This document shows positions 24,327 to 30,869 of a stretch of DNA of 64,000 nt, one piece after another. The stretch lies in NCBI RefSeq assembly GCF_041365695.1, contig NZ_JBGFSJ010000009.1, positions 1 through 64,000 on the forward strand, read 5' to 3'. Below the pieces are notes generated by a model. That model had not been told where the DNA came from, did no database searches, and saw only the letters and a program-made list of their open reading frames with translations. Origin of the DNA: Rhodosalinus sp041365695 (GTDB taxonomy: Bacteria > Pseudomonadota > Alphaproteobacteria > Rhodobacterales > Rhodobacteraceae). The translations under genes and the position numbers were made by a program. Numbering within the stretch: the stretch's first letter is position 1; every line of letters starts with the position of its first letter.

Positions 24327-25130
24327 ATCGGACACCACAAGGAACCAACGAGACATCCCTTGGCGAGGCTGATCGCGAGGACGGCAGTCATGGCCGCTGT
24401 GATCGCATCCTTCGCTTTCCCCGTCCTTGCGCAGGATGGCATCGGCCCGATGCCCGAGAACGCCCAGCCGCGCAGCTATGGTGGCGGTTGGGTCTGCGAT
24501 TTAGGTTACCGGGTGGACGGCGCCGAATGCTTGGCGCTCGATATCCCCGAGCATGCCAATCCAACCGGGCGCTCCTCCGGGACGGGGTGGGAGTGCGGCC
24601 GCGGGTATCAGGAAGTGAGCGGGACGTCCTGCAATCTCATACCGGTGCCCGCCAACGCCTTCCTCCGGTCTTACGGCGACAAGTGGCAATGCGAACGCGG
24701 TTACCGGCAAGAGCGCGACGCATGTGTGCCAATCGTCCTGCCCGAGCACGCCTATCTGACAGAAGACAGCTCGGGGACGGGATGGACCTGCGATCGTGGC
24801 TATGAGGCCCTTGAAGGGACATGCATGCCGATTGCCGTGCCAGAGGACGCATATCTGACCAACGCAGACTACGGAGCCGCCTGGGCTTGCGAGAGAGGGT
24901 TCGTCAAGATCGATGACGGATGCGACGTCATTGTCTTGCCTGAAAACGCGTTTCTCGACCAAGCGCCCTATGGACCAGGCTGGAGCTGTGAGCGTGGGTA
25001 CGAGCCGCTGAGCGGCGCCTGCGTCGCTATCGATCTGCCGGAGAACGCCTTTCTCGACCGTTCCGGCAACCGATGGAGATGCAATCGAGGCTTCCAGCTT
25101 TCCGACGGGGTGTGCATTCTTGGACGGTGA
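24327..25130 (+). CDS. Secreted Cys/Trp repeat protein (GWxCxRGY repeats)
   Basis: The mature region is built from seven tandem units of about 33 residues with the pattern I-x-L/V-P-E-N/H-A-F/Y-L, then G-W-x-C-E/D-R-G-Y, then a second Cys. Each unit has two cysteines, suggesting one disulfide per repeat. A signal peptide is visible (LARLIARTAVMAAVIASFAF, cleavage after PVLAQ). The start is unclear: the strong site TAAGGAGG (24311-24318) is followed eight bases later by ATC (24327), not ATG. Alternatives are TTG 24360, ATG 24390 and ATG 24189. I use 24327 because it gives a normal signal peptide. I do not recognise the family. A transglutaminase-like gene follows. Confidence 0.65.
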   Translation: MGHHKEPTRHPLARLIARTAVMAAVIASFAFPVLAQDGIGPMPENAQPRSYGGGWVCDLGYRVDGAECLALDIPEHANPTGRSSGTGWECGRGYQEVSGTSCNLIPVPANAFLRSYGDKWQCERGYRQERDACVPIVLPEHAYLTEDSSGTGWTCDRGYEALEGTCMPIAVPEDAYLTNADYGAAWACERGFVKIDDGCDVIVLPENAFLDQAPYGPGWSCERGYEPLSGACVAIDLPENAFLDRSGNRWRCNRGFQLSDGVCILGR

Positions 25131-25164
25131 TCTTGACATGACAAGGCGCGGCATTGTGTCCGGC

Positions 25165-25971
25165 ATGCGCGTCAGCATAGGGTGTCGTCTGCGATACAGC
25201 TTCCCCCATCCGACGCCGCTGATCGCGCTGCTGAACGTCCACTACTCGCGCTTTGGCGATCTGGAGCGCGCCGATTACCTCGTCACGTCGCCGAGCGTGC
25301 CGCTCGAAAGCTATCGGGGCGGCTTCGGCAACTGGTGTACGCGCCTCGTGGCTCCGGCCGGCGACTTCTGCCTGTCGACGGATGGCATCTTCCGCGACAC
25401 GGGCCGGCCCGATCCCGTCTTTCCCGACGCGCAACAGCATGCGGTTCAGGATCTGCCATCCGATACGCTCGTGTTCCTACAGGGGAGCCGGTATTGCGAA
25501 ACCGATCTTCTTTCGGAGGAAGCCTGGCGGCTTTTCGAGACCACGCAACCCGGTTGGTCCCGCGTCCAGGCGATCTGCGATTTCGTGCACGGACATGTCC
25601 GCTTCGACTACATGCAGGCGAAGGCGACGCGCACCGCGTCGCAGACAATGACCGAGCGGCAGGGTGTCTGCCGCGACTTCGCCCATCTCGCCATCGCCTT
25701 GTGTCGCTGCATGAATATTCCGGCACGCTACTGTACCGGATATCTGAGCGACATCGGTGAACCTCTCCCTCATCCTCCGGGGGACTTCGCCGCGTGGATG
25801 GAGGTGTTCCTTTCTGGTGAATGGCACATTTTCGACCCGCGCAACAACAAGCCGAGGTTTGCGAGAATTCTGATCGCGCGCGGCCGCGATGCCGCCGATG
25901 TCCCTTTGACCCAGACATTCGGTCAGAACACATTGACGGAATTCAAGGTGTGGACGGATGAATTGGCCTGA
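25165..25971 (+). CDS. Transglutaminase-like cysteine protease-fold protein
   Basis: From the ATG at 25165 (MRVSIGCRLRYSFPHPTPLI; an ATG at 25138 is also possible) the 268-aa protein has an N-terminal beta domain and a transglutaminase-like core. The catalytic Cys is in RQGVCRDFAHLAIALCR near residue 170, and the Asp in WHIFDPRNN near residue 227. The usual His of HAW is replaced by Ala in DFAAWMEVFL, a variation I recall in this subfamily. Members may act as proteases, amidases or crosslinkers; activity here is uncertain. It starts 34 bases after the secreted repeat-protein gene, so the two may be cotranscribed. Confidence 0.85.
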   Translation: MRVSIGCRLRYSFPHPTPLIALLNVHYSRFGDLERADYLVTSPSVPLESYRGGFGNWCTRLVAPAGDFCLSTDGIFRDTGRPDPVFPDAQQHAVQDLPSDTLVFLQGSRYCETDLLSEEAWRLFETTQPGWSRVQAICDFVHGHVRFDYMQAKATRTASQTMTERQGVCRDFAHLAIALCRCMNIPARYCTGYLSDIGEPLPHPPGDFAAWMEVFLSGEWHIFDPRNNKPRFARILIARGRDAADVPLTQTFGQNTLTEFKVWTDELA

Positions 25972-26103
25972 CTCGCCTCGGCCTCCTTGTCGATGCGCCA
26001 TCGTAAATCGGGTCTTCGATCCCCATATAGGTAGTACCGATGCCAAGCATCCCGGTCCGTCATGGACGAGGAGATGGCGTCGGCCAATCAAGGGATCGAT
26101 GAC

Positions 26104-26241
26104 ATGTCCTTCAAGGACCTGACCGCCAGGGCTGCGGCCGCAATGAGGCCGACGCCTGCAAAGACCGCCAAGGCTTCTGCCAAGGAGAACGAGTCCAAGG
26201 CCGCCGACGACGGAGCGCCAGCGAAATCAAAGACATCTTGA
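26104..26241 (+). CDS. Small Ala/Lys-rich protein (MSFKDLTARA type)
   Basis: This 45-residue ORF starts at an ATG with AAGGGA nine bases upstream; an in-frame ATG at 26062 gives 59 residues but lacks a good site. The sequence starts MSFKDLTARAAAAMRPTPAK and continues as a charged, disordered tail. Similar short proteins with this N-terminus are, as I recall, scattered in Rhodobacteraceae. The function is unknown. Confidence 0.55.
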   Translation: MSFKDLTARAAAAMRPTPAKTAKASAKENESKAADDGAPAKSKTS

Positions 26242-26315
26242 GACCCACACCGGCTGCGCGCCCCCTTTTCAAGGGGCGCGGGCCACCCGAAACAATGAGT
26301 GAGAGGATCACGCCA

Positions 26316-26849
26316 ATGGAAGATCTGACGAGCAAGACCGTTGCGGTTTTCTCTCGACCGTTCACCGTTCCGGGTTTTGCCGAGACGCTCCCGGCGGGAG
26401 AGTACGAGATCGAGACGGAGTTGGTTTCACCCCCGGATCAAGCGGACCCCGAGGCGTGGAAGGCCTCCGTCCTTGTAAAGCTTCACCCCCGAACATCGCA
26501 TCCTGGACTTGCGCGGACACTGACCGTTTCCCTTGCCGACCTGGACCATGCACGTGCGAGGGCCAAGCTGACGGGTAAGGCGTTGTCCGATTTCTTCCTC
26601 GAGGAAATGTTGGCGGATCCGATGGTGCGCCTCGTGATGGAGGCCGATGGCGTCTCCGAAGCACATCTGCGGCATCTCTATTCAGGCCGCGGGACGCCTG
26701 ATCCCGATCTGAATATGCCGGCGTCGATGACGACCACCCAAAGGACGCGGTACGATGCGTCAATCCGGGCCGCCGAAAACGAAGGCATGCCTTCAAGGCC
26801 GGAAATACCGTCGCGATCGCGCAGCCGCCACTTAGCGGGACAGATTTGA
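26316..26849 (+). CDS. Conserved hypothetical, paralogue of 19952-20266 with C-terminal extension
   Basis: The 177-residue protein (ATG at 26316, GAGAGG nine bases upstream) begins KTVAVFSRPFTVPGFAETLP then AGEYEIETELV, the same block as the 19952 product. It adds a helical middle (LEEMLADPMVRLVMEADGVS) and ends with the motif AAENEGMPSRPEIPSRSRSR. Almost the same C-terminal motif is encoded, without its gene, at about 24160-24250. The function is unknown. The stop overlaps the next start (TGATG). Confidence 0.65.
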   Translation: MEDLTSKTVAVFSRPFTVPGFAETLPAGEYEIETELVSPPDQADPEAWKASVLVKLHPRTSHPGLARTLTVSLADLDHARARAKLTGKALSDFFLEEMLADPMVRLVMEADGVSEAHLRHLYSGRGTPDPDLNMPASMTTTQRTRYDASIRAAENEGMPSRPEIPSRSRSRHLAGQI

Positions 26850-27058
26850 TGTCTGGCAAGGCCATGGCGGAAGGCGCAACGCCGTGCATTACGACCGTTC
26901 GGGCCCGGCGCGACGTTCCGCAGGAACGCCAATGCCTGCGGTGCGAAACCCATTTCTGGAGCGAAGGGTTCGGAGAGCGGATCTGTCGGCGCTGCAAGGG
27001 ATTGAACGCCTGGCGAAACGCCGTGCCCGATAGCTCCGGGTCATCGCGCCGCCGCTGA
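26849..27058 (+). CDS. Small zinc-ribbon-like protein
   Basis: Sixty-nine residues with two CxxC knuckles 15 residues apart (CLRCETHFWSEGFGERICRR then C), the treble-clef or zinc-ribbon pattern of small nucleic-acid-associated proteins in alphaproteobacteria. It ends WRNAVPDSSGSSRRR. It overlaps the previous gene by one base and is probably coexpressed. Whether it binds DNA, RNA or another protein cannot be told. Confidence 0.7.
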   Translation: MSGKAMAEGATPCITTVRARRDVPQERQCLRCETHFWSEGFGERICRRCKGLNAWRNAVPDSSGSSRRR

Positions 27059-27221
27059 ACCATCCTGACTCTACCGGCATTGCGCAGTGGAATTAGCCGC
27101 GGCGGAGACGATATTACGGTTTGGCGGCGTGAGGTGGTCCGGGCAGCCGGGCTGCTAGGCTCAGGACCCATTGATTTCAGTCGAAGGGCATGATTCACCG
27201 CGCGAAAACCGGGCGGTGAAC

Positions 27222-27569
27222 ATGTCTGATCTCTTCTGGCTGAGCGACGCGCAGATGGCACGTCTGGAGCCCTGTTTTCCGAAGTCCCACGGCAAGCCGC
27301 GCGTCGATGACCGGCGCGTCCTCAGTGGGATTATATTCATCAAACGCAATAGGTTGCGATGGCGAGATGCGCCGAAGGAATATGGGCCCCACAAGACGCT
27401 CTACAACCGTTGGAAACGTTGGAGCGATAAAGGCATCTTCGCGAAGATGATGGCTGGACTGGCTGCCGGGCACGGCGAGAAGAAGACCGTGATGATCGAC
27501 GCCACCTACCTGAAAGCCCACCGCACCGCGTCCAGTCTGGGCGTCAAAAAGGGGGGCGCGGCCGCCTGA
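27222..27569 (+). CDS. IS5-family transposase, OrfA, copy 2
   Basis: It corresponds residue for residue to copy-1 OrfA, with differences such as FIKRNRLRWRD in place of FINRNGLRWRD and a GGAAA end instead of GGVVA. It contains the first catalytic Asp (MIDATYLKA). The purine run before the stop is AAAAAGGGGGG here, a better slippery sequence than that of copy 1. Confidence 0.9.
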   Translation: MSDLFWLSDAQMARLEPCFPKSHGKPRVDDRRVLSGIIFIKRNRLRWRDAPKEYGPHKTLYNRWKRWSDKGIFAKMMAGLAAGHGEKKTVMIDATYLKAHRTASSLGVKKGGAAA

Positions 27570-27589
27570 TCGGACGCACCAAGGGCGGC

Positions 27590-27979
27590 ATGAACACCAA
27601 GCTGCACGCCATTTGCGACAGCCAGGGACGCCCGCTGAACCTGTTCGTGACGGCGGGACAGGTCAGCGACTACATCGGTGCGCGGGCGCTTTGCGACAGT
27701 CTGCCGGATGTCGACTGGCTGCTCGGGGACCGCGGCTATGACGCTGACTGGTTCCGGGAAGCGCTGAAAGACAAGGGGGTACGCGCCTGCATCCCTGGTC
27801 GGAAACAGCGCAACAAGCCGGTCAAATATGACAAGCGCCGCTACAAACGCCGAAACTGGATCGAGATCATGTTCGGCAGGCTCAAGGACTGGCGGCGGGT
27901 GGCCACGCGCTATGACCGGTGCTCGAAGGTCTTCCTCTCGGCCATCGCTCTCGCCGCTATGGTCATCTACTGGCTATGA
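27590..27979 (+). CDS. IS5-family transposase, OrfB, copy 2
   Basis: The second and third DDE blocks are present (WLLGDRGYDADWF and NWIEIMFGRLKDW). An Arg two residues before the catalytic Glu in copy 1 is Trp here, and the YDRCPK stretch reads YDRCSK. The Arg-to-Trp change beside the active-site Glu may weaken or abolish this copy. Confidence 0.88.
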   Translation: MNTKLHAICDSQGRPLNLFVTAGQVSDYIGARALCDSLPDVDWLLGDRGYDADWFREALKDKGVRACIPGRKQRNKPVKYDKRRYKRRNWIEIMFGRLKDWRRVATRYDRCSKVFLSAIALAAMVIYWL

Positions 27980-27991
27980 GTCCTGAGCCTA

Positions 27992-29152
27992 GTCACCCGG
28001 AACCATAGTTCGTATCATTGTCTGACATATATGAGGAGCCGATGCGATGGTGGGGCGTGTGGCGGACGAGGTGGTTCTGAGCGACGAGGAGCGAACCTTT
28101 CTGGAGGCACAGGTTCGGCGACACAAGGCGGCGCGATCGCTTTCGGACCGATGCCGTATGATCCTACTTTGTGCGGACGGGCTGCAAAGCAAAGAAGTCG
28201 GTGCTCGGCTCGGAGTCCATGAACACACTGTCGGAAAATGGCGCCGGCGTTTCGTGAAGGATCGGATCGAAGGTCTCACCGATGAATACCGCCCCGGTCG
28301 GCCGCGCACTGTGTCTGACGCGCAGGTGGCTGAGGTGATCGAGCGCACGCTGAACACGACGCCCAAGGACGCCACCCATTGGTCGATCCGGACCATGGCC
28401 GCCGAGACGAGCCTGTCGCACACCACGATCCGCAGGATCTGGACCGCCTTCGGGCTGCAACCCCACCGGAGCGAGACGTTCAAGCTGTCCACTGATCCGC
28501 TGTTTGTCGATAAGGTGCAGGACATCGTCGGTCTCTACATGTCGCCGCCGAACCGAGCCATCGTGTTGTGCGTGGACGAGAAATCCCAGATCCAGGCATT
28601 GGACCGCGAGCAGCCGGTGCTGCCGATGGCGCCCGGTGTCGCCGAGCGGAGAACCCATACCTATGTCCGTCACGGAACAACCTCGCTGTTCGCTGCGCTC
28701 GACATCGCAACAGGCGCGGTGATTGGGAAATGCTACAAGCGCCACCGGGCAACTGAGGTCCTCGATTTTCTGAAAAAGATCGACGCCGCGGTGCCGGAAG
28801 GGCCGGACGTGCATCTGGTGATGGACAACTACGCCACGCACAAGACGCCGAAAATCAAGGCCTGGCTGGCCCGCCGCCCGCACTGGCACATCCACTTCAC
28901 CCCGACATCAGCCAGCTGGATCAACCAAGTGGAACGTTGGTTCGCGGAACTGACCCGGAAGCAGTTGCAACGCGGTGTGCATCGCTCCACCGCCGAACTG
29001 GAGGCCGACATCGTCGCCTTTATCGAGGCCCATAATGAAAATCCCAAGCCCTACAGATGGGTCAAGTCCGCCGATGAAATCCTCGCATCCGTCAAACGGC
29101 TCTGCCAGCGAACGCAGCAGACCCTATGCGCCGAACTTTAGATTCGGGTGAC
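27992..29152 (+). mobile_element. IS630-family insertion sequence
   Basis: The 1,161-bp element begins GTCACCCGGAA and ends TTCGGGTGAC, flanked by TA on both sides (27990-27991, 29153-29154), as expected for IS630/Tc1-mariner elements. Removing it restores CCTGAGCCTAGGCTCAGG, a perfect palindrome centred on CTAG, the known preferred target of IS630. Confidence 0.92.
28047..29141 (+). CDS. IS630-family transposase
   Basis: The 364-residue enzyme has an N-terminal HTH region (LGVHEHTVGKWRRRF) and a DDE domain with the Asp in CVDEKSQIQALDR near residue 174, the second Asp in HLVMDNYATHKTP near residue 256, and the Glu in ASWINQVERWFAEL near residue 293. GAGGAG lies seven bases before the ATG at 28047. 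It is full length and appears intact, so the element is potentially active. Confidence 0.95.
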   Translation: MVGRVADEVVLSDEERTFLEAQVRRHKAARSLSDRCRMILLCADGLQSKEVGARLGVHEHTVGKWRRRFVKDRIEGLTDEYRPGRPRTVSDAQVAEVIERTLNTTPKDATHWSIRTMAAETSLSHTTIRRIWTAFGLQPHRSETFKLSTDPLFVDKVQDIVGLYMSPPNRAIVLCVDEKSQIQALDREQPVLPMAPGVAERRTHTYVRHGTTSLFAALDIATGAVIGKCYKRHRATEVLDFLKKIDAAVPEGPDVHLVMDNYATHKTPKIKAWLARRPHWHIHFTPTSASWINQVERWFAELTRKQLQRGVHRSTAELEADIVAFIEAHNENPKPYRWVKSADEILASVKRLCQRTQQTLCAEL

Positions 29153-29154
29153 TA

Positions 29155-29341
29155 GGCTCAGGATGCGGGGCGGATGCGTGCTGATGGCAGGGGACAGCAG
29201 CCGGTCGTGGTCGATTGCGGCGAAACTCGTCTCGTCGAGCTGCGGTGTGGTCAGATCGGTCAGGGTGTCAGGCAATCCGGTTTCAGCCAGTTCCTTCGAA
29301 CTGGAGGAAATGGCGAGTTTGTTCTGTCGCGTACGGCACAT
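29155..29341 (-). pseudogene. arsH: arsH 5' fragment
   Basis: The minus-strand frame reads PQLDETSFAAIDHDRLLSPA, then ISTHPPRIL, the N-terminal region that precedes the flavodoxin-like core (RILLLYGSLR) in ArsH NADPH-dependent FMN reductases of arsenic operons. The match ends exactly at the insertion-sequence cluster, and the core domain is missing. No other ars genes are in the window. It is a leftover of an arsenic-resistance operon destroyed by IS activity or deletion. Confidence 0.6.
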
Positions 29342-29344
29342 GGC

Positions 29345-29724
29345 TGGGTCGGACGTCGCGTCGGCCTTGTCGAGGCCAACGCCGCGGCTACCCCCGCTCG
29401 GGCTTCATGCACATCGACCTCGGCCCGGCGCGTCAGTGGGGCGAGCGCTTGCCCGCGCGAACCGTACCCTTCGCCGCCGAGACCCTGCCGGCGCGCGAGG
29501 TCCTGGCGCAGAGCCGGACCATGAAGGGCGGTGGAGCGGCAGGCGTCGCGACGCTCGGAGCGGCCGAAGTCGAGGTTGCCCAGCAGGTGTTGGCGGAGAC
29601 CTAGGCCGCGATCCTGCCGCTCGTCCCGTATCTCGATACCCTGCGCTGGGTATTCATCGCCGTCGCCCTCGGGGGCATCGCAGTCACGATCTACGCTCGG
29701 CTCGACTACTGGAAGCGGGGCGGC
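29345..29724 (+). pseudogene. Phage endolysin C-terminal fragment with in-frame TAG
   Basis: The frame contains YPRSGFMHIDLGPARQWGER, the His-Asp metal-site block of M15/DUF882-type peptidases used as endolysins in Rhodobacterales phages. It runs to AEVEVAQQVLAET and a TAG at 29602-29604, then continues AAILPLVPYLDTLRW and a membrane helix (VFIAVALGGIAVTIYAR) up to the i-spanin start. The N-terminal catalytic half is missing. In related prophages the segment after the TAG position is, from memory, part of the same protein (a membrane-anchored tail). It belongs to the prophage whose head genes lie at 6.5-14.8 kb. Confidence 0.6.
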
Positions 29725-29725
29725 G

Positions 29726-29917
29726 ATGATCGGCGGGCTCCTCGCCACGCTCGCCGGATCGGCATGGTTGCGCACGGTTCTCCGCCACAGCGTCACCGCC
29801 CTTTCGATCCTTCTGTTCCTGCTGATCCTGCGCCGCTCTGGCAAGCGCGCCGGCCGGCTGGCCAAGCGGCTCGAGACCATGAAGAAAGCCCATGACGCAC
29901 AGAGACGGATGCTGTAG
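29726..29917 (+). CDS. i-spanin-like phage lysis protein, ends at TAG
   Basis: The 63-residue product has an N-terminal transmembrane helix (LRHSVTALSILLFLLILRRS) followed by a basic, helical segment (LAKRLETMKKAHDAQRRML), the layout of Rz-type inner-membrane spanin subunits. It stops at TAG (29915-29917), but the frame continues AAARRTRSRDDLVERLR for 21 codons to TGA at 29981-29983. That tail looks like the normal end of such proteins. It overlaps the o-spanin gene in another frame, as Rz and Rz1 do in lambda. Confidence 0.6.
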   Translation: MIGGLLATLAGSAWLRTVLRHSVTALSILLFLLILRRSGKRAGRLAKRLETMKKAHDAQRRML

Positions 29918-30152
29918 GCGGCGGCGCGTCGCACTCGTTCTCGCGACGATCTGGTTGAGCGGCTGCGCTACGTGCGCTTCTGACTTCGGCTGGGCCGGGG
30001 CGTGCCCGCCGGTCGTCGCGTACAGCCGGGAGTTCCAGGCGCAAGCAGCCGATGAACTGTTCATGCTGCCTGAAGGCTCAGCGATCGCGCATATGCTGAG
30101 CGACTACGCGGTGATGCGGGGACAGGCGCGCATATGTGCGGGCGACGGTTGA
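29892..30152 (+). CDS. o-spanin-like lipoprotein
   Basis: The 86-residue protein starts with a basic N-region and a lipoprotein signal peptide ending in the lipobox LSGC (VALVLATIWLSGCATCASDF), so the mature protein would be a small outer-membrane lipoprotein. The gene begins inside the i-spanin gene in a different frame, the classical Rz/Rz1 nesting. Together the two would fuse inner and outer membranes at the end of phage lysis. Holin and the complete endolysin are missing. Confidence 0.65.
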   Translation: MTHRDGCCRRRRVALVLATIWLSGCATCASDFGWAGACPPVVAYSREFQAQAADELFMLPEGSAIAHMLSDYAVMRGQARICAGDG

Positions 30153-30206
30153 ACTCGTCGGCGTCGGGAAGCGCGCGCCTGCGATGGTTACGCAGGCGCG
30201 GAAGTT

Positions 30207-30857
30207 TCACTCGCTCCGAACGATTTCGCCGTAGGCACCGCGCAGTTGCAGCGTGACGGTCACGTCGGCGTCGTCGCGGTTGCGCCAGAACCAGCCGTGT
30301 TCGCCGGGGAACGGCGCCTCGATGCTGCCTGCGCCGTCGGTCGCGCCACGGCCCCGGTCGTAATCGACGGACTGACCGTCGCCATGGGCGTGCAGGTCGA
30401 AGTTAATCCGGCCGCCCTCCGCGACCCACGAATACTCGGCGACGTCGCCTTCGGCCATGACGAGCTTGATCTCGGTCGCCGCATCGGGCTCGAGCGTGAA
30501 GGTCACCGTGTCGGTCCAGGCTTCCTGCGCATGGGCCGCGCCGACAAAGAGGCCGAAGATGTCGTCCATGACGCTCGAGGACTGGTCGCCGCCACCGTGG
30601 ATCAGCTCGTCCTCTGCTGCCTCAAGGGCGAGCTGCTGCTTGATCTCGCCCATTTCGGTGAGGCCAAGCACATTCCCCAAGCCGGTCGGGTCGATCCCGT
30701 ATTCCGCCGGCAGGTAGACGCCGACCCCGATGACGGCCGCGCCGATCACGGCGGCCATGGTCGAGCGCCGCAGTTGTTTCGGCGTCGGCAGGAGGGCCGG
30801 ATCGGGCTTCTCCGCGTTCAGCTGCATGGTGTCGCGCATTTTCTCGATGCGTTGCAT
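30207..30857 (-). CDS. Transmembrane anchor protein of a metal-related operon
   Basis: The 216-residue protein has an N-terminal hydrophilic part, one transmembrane helix (AAVIGAAVIGVGVYLPAEYG, near residues 35-54) and a periplasmic beta domain (TDTVTFTLEPDAATEIKLVM, VAEGGRINFDLHAHGDGQSV, EHGWFWRNRDDADVTVTLQL). Proteins annotated as transmembrane anchor protein with this layout recur next to HupE/UreJ-like permeases. The exact role is unknown, perhaps docking of a metal carrier. It is last in the minus-strand operon, 12 bases after the HupE-like gene. Confidence 0.75.
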   Translation of the reverse strand: MQRIEKMRDTMQLNAEKPDPALLPTPKQLRRSTMAAVIGAAVIGVGVYLPAEYGIDPTGLGNVLGLTEMGEIKQQLALEAAEDELIHGGGDQSSSVMDDIFGLFVGAAHAQEAWTDTVTFTLEPDAATEIKLVMAEGDVAEYSWVAEGGRINFDLHAHGDGQSVDYDRGRGATDGAGSIEAPFPGEHGWFWRNRDDADVTVTLQLRGAYGEIVRSE

Positions 30858-30869
30858 ATCGATTTCTCC

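Larger units (their letters stand above)
27159..27988 (+). mobile_element. IS5-family insertion sequence, copy 2
   Basis: This 830-bp element is nearly identical to copy 1 and in the same orientation. It is flanked by CTAG on both sides (27155-27158 and 27989-27992), a typical target duplication for the group. The right-hand CTAG is itself split by the IS630-family element. Its transposase differs from copy 1 at a few residues. Confidence 0.95.

Noticed and set aside
14828..27988. Composite transposon bounded by the two IS5-family copies
   Set aside because: Outer target duplications do not match (CCAG versus CTAG), and each copy has its own matched flanks.
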